From an uncultured Spirochaetia bacterium (GTDB taxonomy: Bacteria > Spirochaetota > CALGPD01): 16,214 nucleotides of DNA. Positions 14,086-16,214 of the stretch are shown one piece after another. The DNA lies in the NCBI GenBank assembly GCA_937960625.1, contig CALGPD010000057.1:1-16214 (forward strand), read 5' to 3'. Numbering within the stretch: the first letter of the stretch is position 1; each line of letters opens with the position of its first letter. A program made the position numbers and the translations under genes. Under the pieces are notes generated by a model. It saw only the letters and a program-made list of their open reading frames with translations, did no database searches and was not told the DNA's origin.

Positions 14086-14679
14086 TTATTTCTTCCTGAA
14101 TAAATATGCAGACGGAATTTTACTTCCTAATCTAAAATTAAATGGTGATAAAACATTCTTTCCCGCTACTTTAAATAGAAACAATGTTGTTTTGTATTTT
14201 TTCCCCGATAATTTAATTTCCCTGCCGTTGATTGAATACTGTCCCACTATTCTTTTTCTAACTATTTTTAAACTGTCAACTTTTTTATACTTAATCTTAA
14301 AAACGAACTTATTGTTTTTATAAAAAATGTATTCAAGCCTTGAAGGGTGTTTCTTGTTTTCCTGAGACCATGAAATCTTATGTAATTTTGTAATTTGAAA
14401 AGCGTTTGCCCTTAATATATATCCTTTTTTATTATTATCTGTTTTTATTTTGATAAACTTTGAAGAAGAAAAAAGCCCTTTTGACTTTTTACATTCAATT
14501 ATCTCTACTGTCTCATGTTCAGACAATATTCCTGTTATTTTGGATTTAGCATGAGGATATTTATACATAAAAGTGTTGGTTGAAAGAATAATTGCATGGT
14601 TTTTATTATTCTTTGCTGTTAAATTTGCGCTAAATGTAGAAATTAAAATTATCAATATTATTAAAATATTCCTTTTCAT
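14086..14679 (-). CDS. Exported SH3b-like domain protein, function unknown
   Basis: A 197-residue exported protein with signal peptide MKRNILIILIILISTFSANLTA. Residues 28-95 resemble a bacterial SH3 (SH3b) domain: TNTFMYKYPHAKSKITGILSEHETVEIIE, then FIKIKTDNNKKGYILRANAF, with the usual residue run of a short peptidoglycan-binding or adaptor barrel. Residues 105-197 form a second, Lys-rich beta domain (LEYIFYKNNKFVFKIKYKK, VGQYSINGREIKLSGKKYKTTLFLF) that resembles small lipocalin-like or META-type repeats only in general character. A GGAG site 7 bases before the ATG supports the start. The gene is monocistronic and divergent from the GHKL gene. The SH3b call is moderate and the second domain is unrecognised. 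Confidence 0.7.
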   Translation of the reverse strand: MKRNILIILIILISTFSANLTAKNNKNHAIILSTNTFMYKYPHAKSKITGILSEHETVEIIECKKSKGLFSSSKFIKIKTDNNKKGYILRANAFQITKLHKISWSQENKKHPSRLEYIFYKNNKFVFKIKYKKVDSLKIVRKRIVGQYSINGREIKLSGKKYKTTLFLFKVAGKNVLSPFNFRLGSKIPSAYLFRKK

Positions 14680-14704
14680 AAGGTTACTCCTGTCAAAATA
14701 CTAT

Positions 14705-14710
14705 ATTATA
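14705..14710 (-). promoter_or_regulatory. Candidate -10 box for the SH3b-like gene
   Basis: A consensus TATAAT on the minus strand lies about 25 bases before the ATG. No good -35 is seen at the normal distance, so the promoter may be extended, activated or misassigned. Confidence 0.4.
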
Positions 14711-14786
14711 TTTTCGTTTAAAATCAGATTTTTATTACATTATTTTCTTTATTATCTGAAAAATATTTATATGCGGTTTTCTTTAC

Positions 14787-14815
14787 TTGACAGGAAAATA
14801 AAACTGGTTTAAAAT
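14787..14815 (+). promoter_or_regulatory. Sigma70-type promoter of the GHKL ATPase gene
   Basis: A perfect TTGACA (14787-14792), a 17-base spacer and TAAAAT (14810-14815). Transcription would begin about 26 bases before the ATG, which is preceded by a GAGGCAGGA ribosome site. Confidence 0.8.
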
Positions 14816-14847
14816 TTCGCCTAATTCACTAATAAATTGAGGCAGGA

Positions 14848-16041
14848 ATGGCAGAAGAAACAAAGCCGCTTCAGAAAAAAAATCCATTTATTACGTTACA
14901 AGCAAAGTGTTTTTTAACGGACAGTGGAGAGAATTTCTTTACAAAAAAACAAATACCCTTGCGCGATATGATAGGCCCTGACGGAAGAAAACGCTATGGA
15001 TTTACAACGCTTAATTTCCATGCATATCTTGTTCAAAAGTTAATAGTTAAAAGAATGATTTCCGATATTTTCGTTGCAAAGCCAACATTATTGGAAAAAC
15101 GCACCGAAATAATGGATGTAACTAAACTCGTTATTTACGGCATTTTATATAAAAAGTTCGGCCCTCAATTATCAAAAGTACTGGTTTCCACTGAATTGAT
15201 GGAAAAATACAATAAAAAAAATCCAACGAAAAAAATAACTTTGAACTCCAAATTTAACTATGATGCTATTTCCAAATTGATTGAAATCAAAAAAGAAGAA
15301 ATCATCGGGCTTAAAAAACTAATGCTTGCGCGCCCGATTTCAATGATTGATACTGACCAGGAAATCAGGCCTGAAGACAAACTTGAAAAAAAGCTCATTG
15401 TAACGAAATTCGTTGAAATGATAGATAAACAGTCTTGGTATATGTTCTATCTCATAAGTCAAACCGATGAACGCCAGGCAATAATAAAACACGTTGAAAA
15501 GCAGTTAATAGATTATCTTGAAAAAACAAAAATAGCTGACTATTTTGCCCTAATGTTAATGGAAATAATTCAAAACGCTGAAAAAGCTCATCTTGAAAAA
15601 ATCGCGCGTCAAAAAAACATGCTCAAACCCACGGACAGTATTGACTCATTTTTGCGCGATAAAGGCTGCCGTGACATGGTCGTTGTTCAGGCAAAAAAAT
15701 GGGACCACAACCTTAATTTATTCTGGCGATTTGAAAACCCTAATATCGCGCTGGAAGATGAAGAATATAAACTTCAGGTTCAAGTTGTGAACAAAGGCGT
15801 TGTGGGCCAAAAAAAGAAAAAATCCATGCAGAATAAAATCAAAGCCGAAGTAAAAGAAAGCTCGCTTGCTAATTTTTACGAACACGGTGGCGCTGAAAAA
15901 CTCGGTGCCGGCCTCGGATTATTTTATCTATCCTATATAGACGAAGCGTGTAAAAATTTCAACATCAAATTCGAATCAAGAATAATAACCGATGAAAAAA
16001 AAGAAGAAACGATTGTTCACATGGGATTAAAATTCGTTTAA
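14848..16041 (+). CDS. GHKL (HATPase_c)-like ATPase without a phospho-acceptor domain
   Basis: A 397-residue soluble protein with no signal peptide or membrane span. Its C-terminal half carries divergent histidine-kinase-type ATPase motifs. The N box is LMLMEIIQNAEKAHLEK (236-251); the G2-type box is GGAEKLGAGLGLFYLSYI (347-364), followed by a closing strand (IVHMGLKF). The G1 position reads VQVVNKGVV (311-319), where the usual Asp of DxGxG is Asn. The first 230 residues are helical and lack an H box. RDMIGPDGRKRYGF and a possible helical bundle at 184-225 are the main conserved-looking parts. Candidate roles are an anti-sigma-type kinase, a pseudo-kinase scaffold or a chemotaxis-like regulator; none can be chosen. 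A consensus promoter precedes it and no partner gene is linked. A weak ATPase or pure binding protein is possible because of the altered G1 box. Confidence 0.7.
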   Translation: MAEETKPLQKKNPFITLQAKCFLTDSGENFFTKKQIPLRDMIGPDGRKRYGFTTLNFHAYLVQKLIVKRMISDIFVAKPTLLEKRTEIMDVTKLVIYGILYKKFGPQLSKVLVSTELMEKYNKKNPTKKITLNSKFNYDAISKLIEIKKEEIIGLKKLMLARPISMIDTDQEIRPEDKLEKKLIVTKFVEMIDKQSWYMFYLISQTDERQAIIKHVEKQLIDYLEKTKIADYFALMLMEIIQNAEKAHLEKIARQKNMLKPTDSIDSFLRDKGCRDMVVVQAKKWDHNLNLFWRFENPNIALEDEEYKLQVQVVNKGVVGQKKKKSMQNKIKAEVKESSLANFYEHGGAEKLGAGLGLFYLSYIDEACKNFNIKFESRIITDEKKEETIVHMGLKFV

Positions 16042-16048
16042 AAACAAA

Positions 16049-16160
16049 CCACAACATAGACACAGATTAACGCAAAATAAAACCAGCTTAAACCAAGCAT
16101 TCCCGTTTTCAAAGTCAAAGCAATGTTTTTTTAAACGCGGAGGTCGCAGCGAACGTGTTG
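16049..16160 (-). repeat. Probable dispersed-repeat segment after the GHKL gene
   Basis: Read on the minus strand, this non-coding stretch contains phrases close to 'CTGCGACCTCCGCGTTTAAAA' at one end and 'GCGTTAATCTGTGTCTATG' at the other. I recall such phrases from short dispersed repeats seen in many environmental bacterial genomes, often beside GxxExxY protein genes. No GxxExxY gene is visible here and the copy may be incomplete. It translates into no long frame. The identification rests on memory of the phrase type, not on a comparison. Confidence 0.4.
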
Positions 16161-16180
16161 ATTGAAAAAATCATCCCTAG

Positions 16181-16203
16181 CCCTTCTTTAAAATAAAGAA
16201 GGG
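16181..16203. repeat. Perfect 10-bp inverted repeat (hairpin)
   Basis: CCCTTCTTTA and TAAAGAAGGG are separated by three A. Neither strand has a T run inside the window, so it is not a typical terminator. It may mark the end of the neighbouring repeat element or be a terminator whose tail lies elsewhere. Confidence 0.6.
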
Positions 16204-16214
16204 AATTAGTAATA

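Noticed and set aside
14573..14812. A 79-residue + strand frame before the GHKL gene
   Set aside because: It overlaps the antisense of the SH3b signal peptide and the divergent promoters; it is low-complexity with no ribosome site.

Overview
This is an AT-rich stretch of a bacterial chromosome, most likely from a low-GC diderm. Two proteins carry lipoprotein signal peptides, and several others are exported or membrane-anchored. The mix of FecR/PEGA/PQQ-propeller envelope proteins, a NusG-domain-II plus Gx-transporter pair, a non-canonical lipobox and AT-rich coding sequence suggests Spirochaetota or a neighbouring candidate phylum. That placement is inference, because the window has no rRNA or other decisive marker.

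Layout: the left edge holds the 3' end of a sensor histidine kinase (+). Nearly everything from about 770 to 14680 is on the minus strand. In genomic order this is tRNA-Asn with its own terminator, a small zinc-ribbon protein, rpsU (bS21), an overlapping three-gene unit (parvulin isomerase, NusG domain II protein, Gx transporter family protein), two large tandem paralogues with FecR, PEGA and PQQ-propeller domains, ftsY, a PEGA lipoprotein, an exported 'asparagine synthetase B'-like protein, prfB, and an exported SH3b-like protein. A divergent + strand gene at the right encodes an unusual GHKL-type ATPase without a phospho-acceptor domain. The last ~170 bases look like part of a dispersed repeat ending in a perfect hairpin.

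Transcription units: prfB, with a strong promoter and the classical +1 programmed frameshift, is followed at 4-nt overlap or 3-nt gap by the asnB-like gene and the PEGA lipoprotein, and then by ftsY. Translation termination and SRP-dependent membrane targeting therefore share a cluster with two envelope proteins of unknown role. Three proteins spread over about 7.7 kb carry PEGA domains, and two of them also carry FecR and propeller domains. This is the most distinctive part of the window and looks like an envelope structure or surveillance module of unknown function.

Several starts should be moved from the longest open frame: rpsU and ftsY both start at TTG with good Shine-Dalgarno sequences, the asnB-like gene starts at its second ATG, and prfB starts upstream in another frame. 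No CRISPR array, transposase, prophage gene or rRNA was found.
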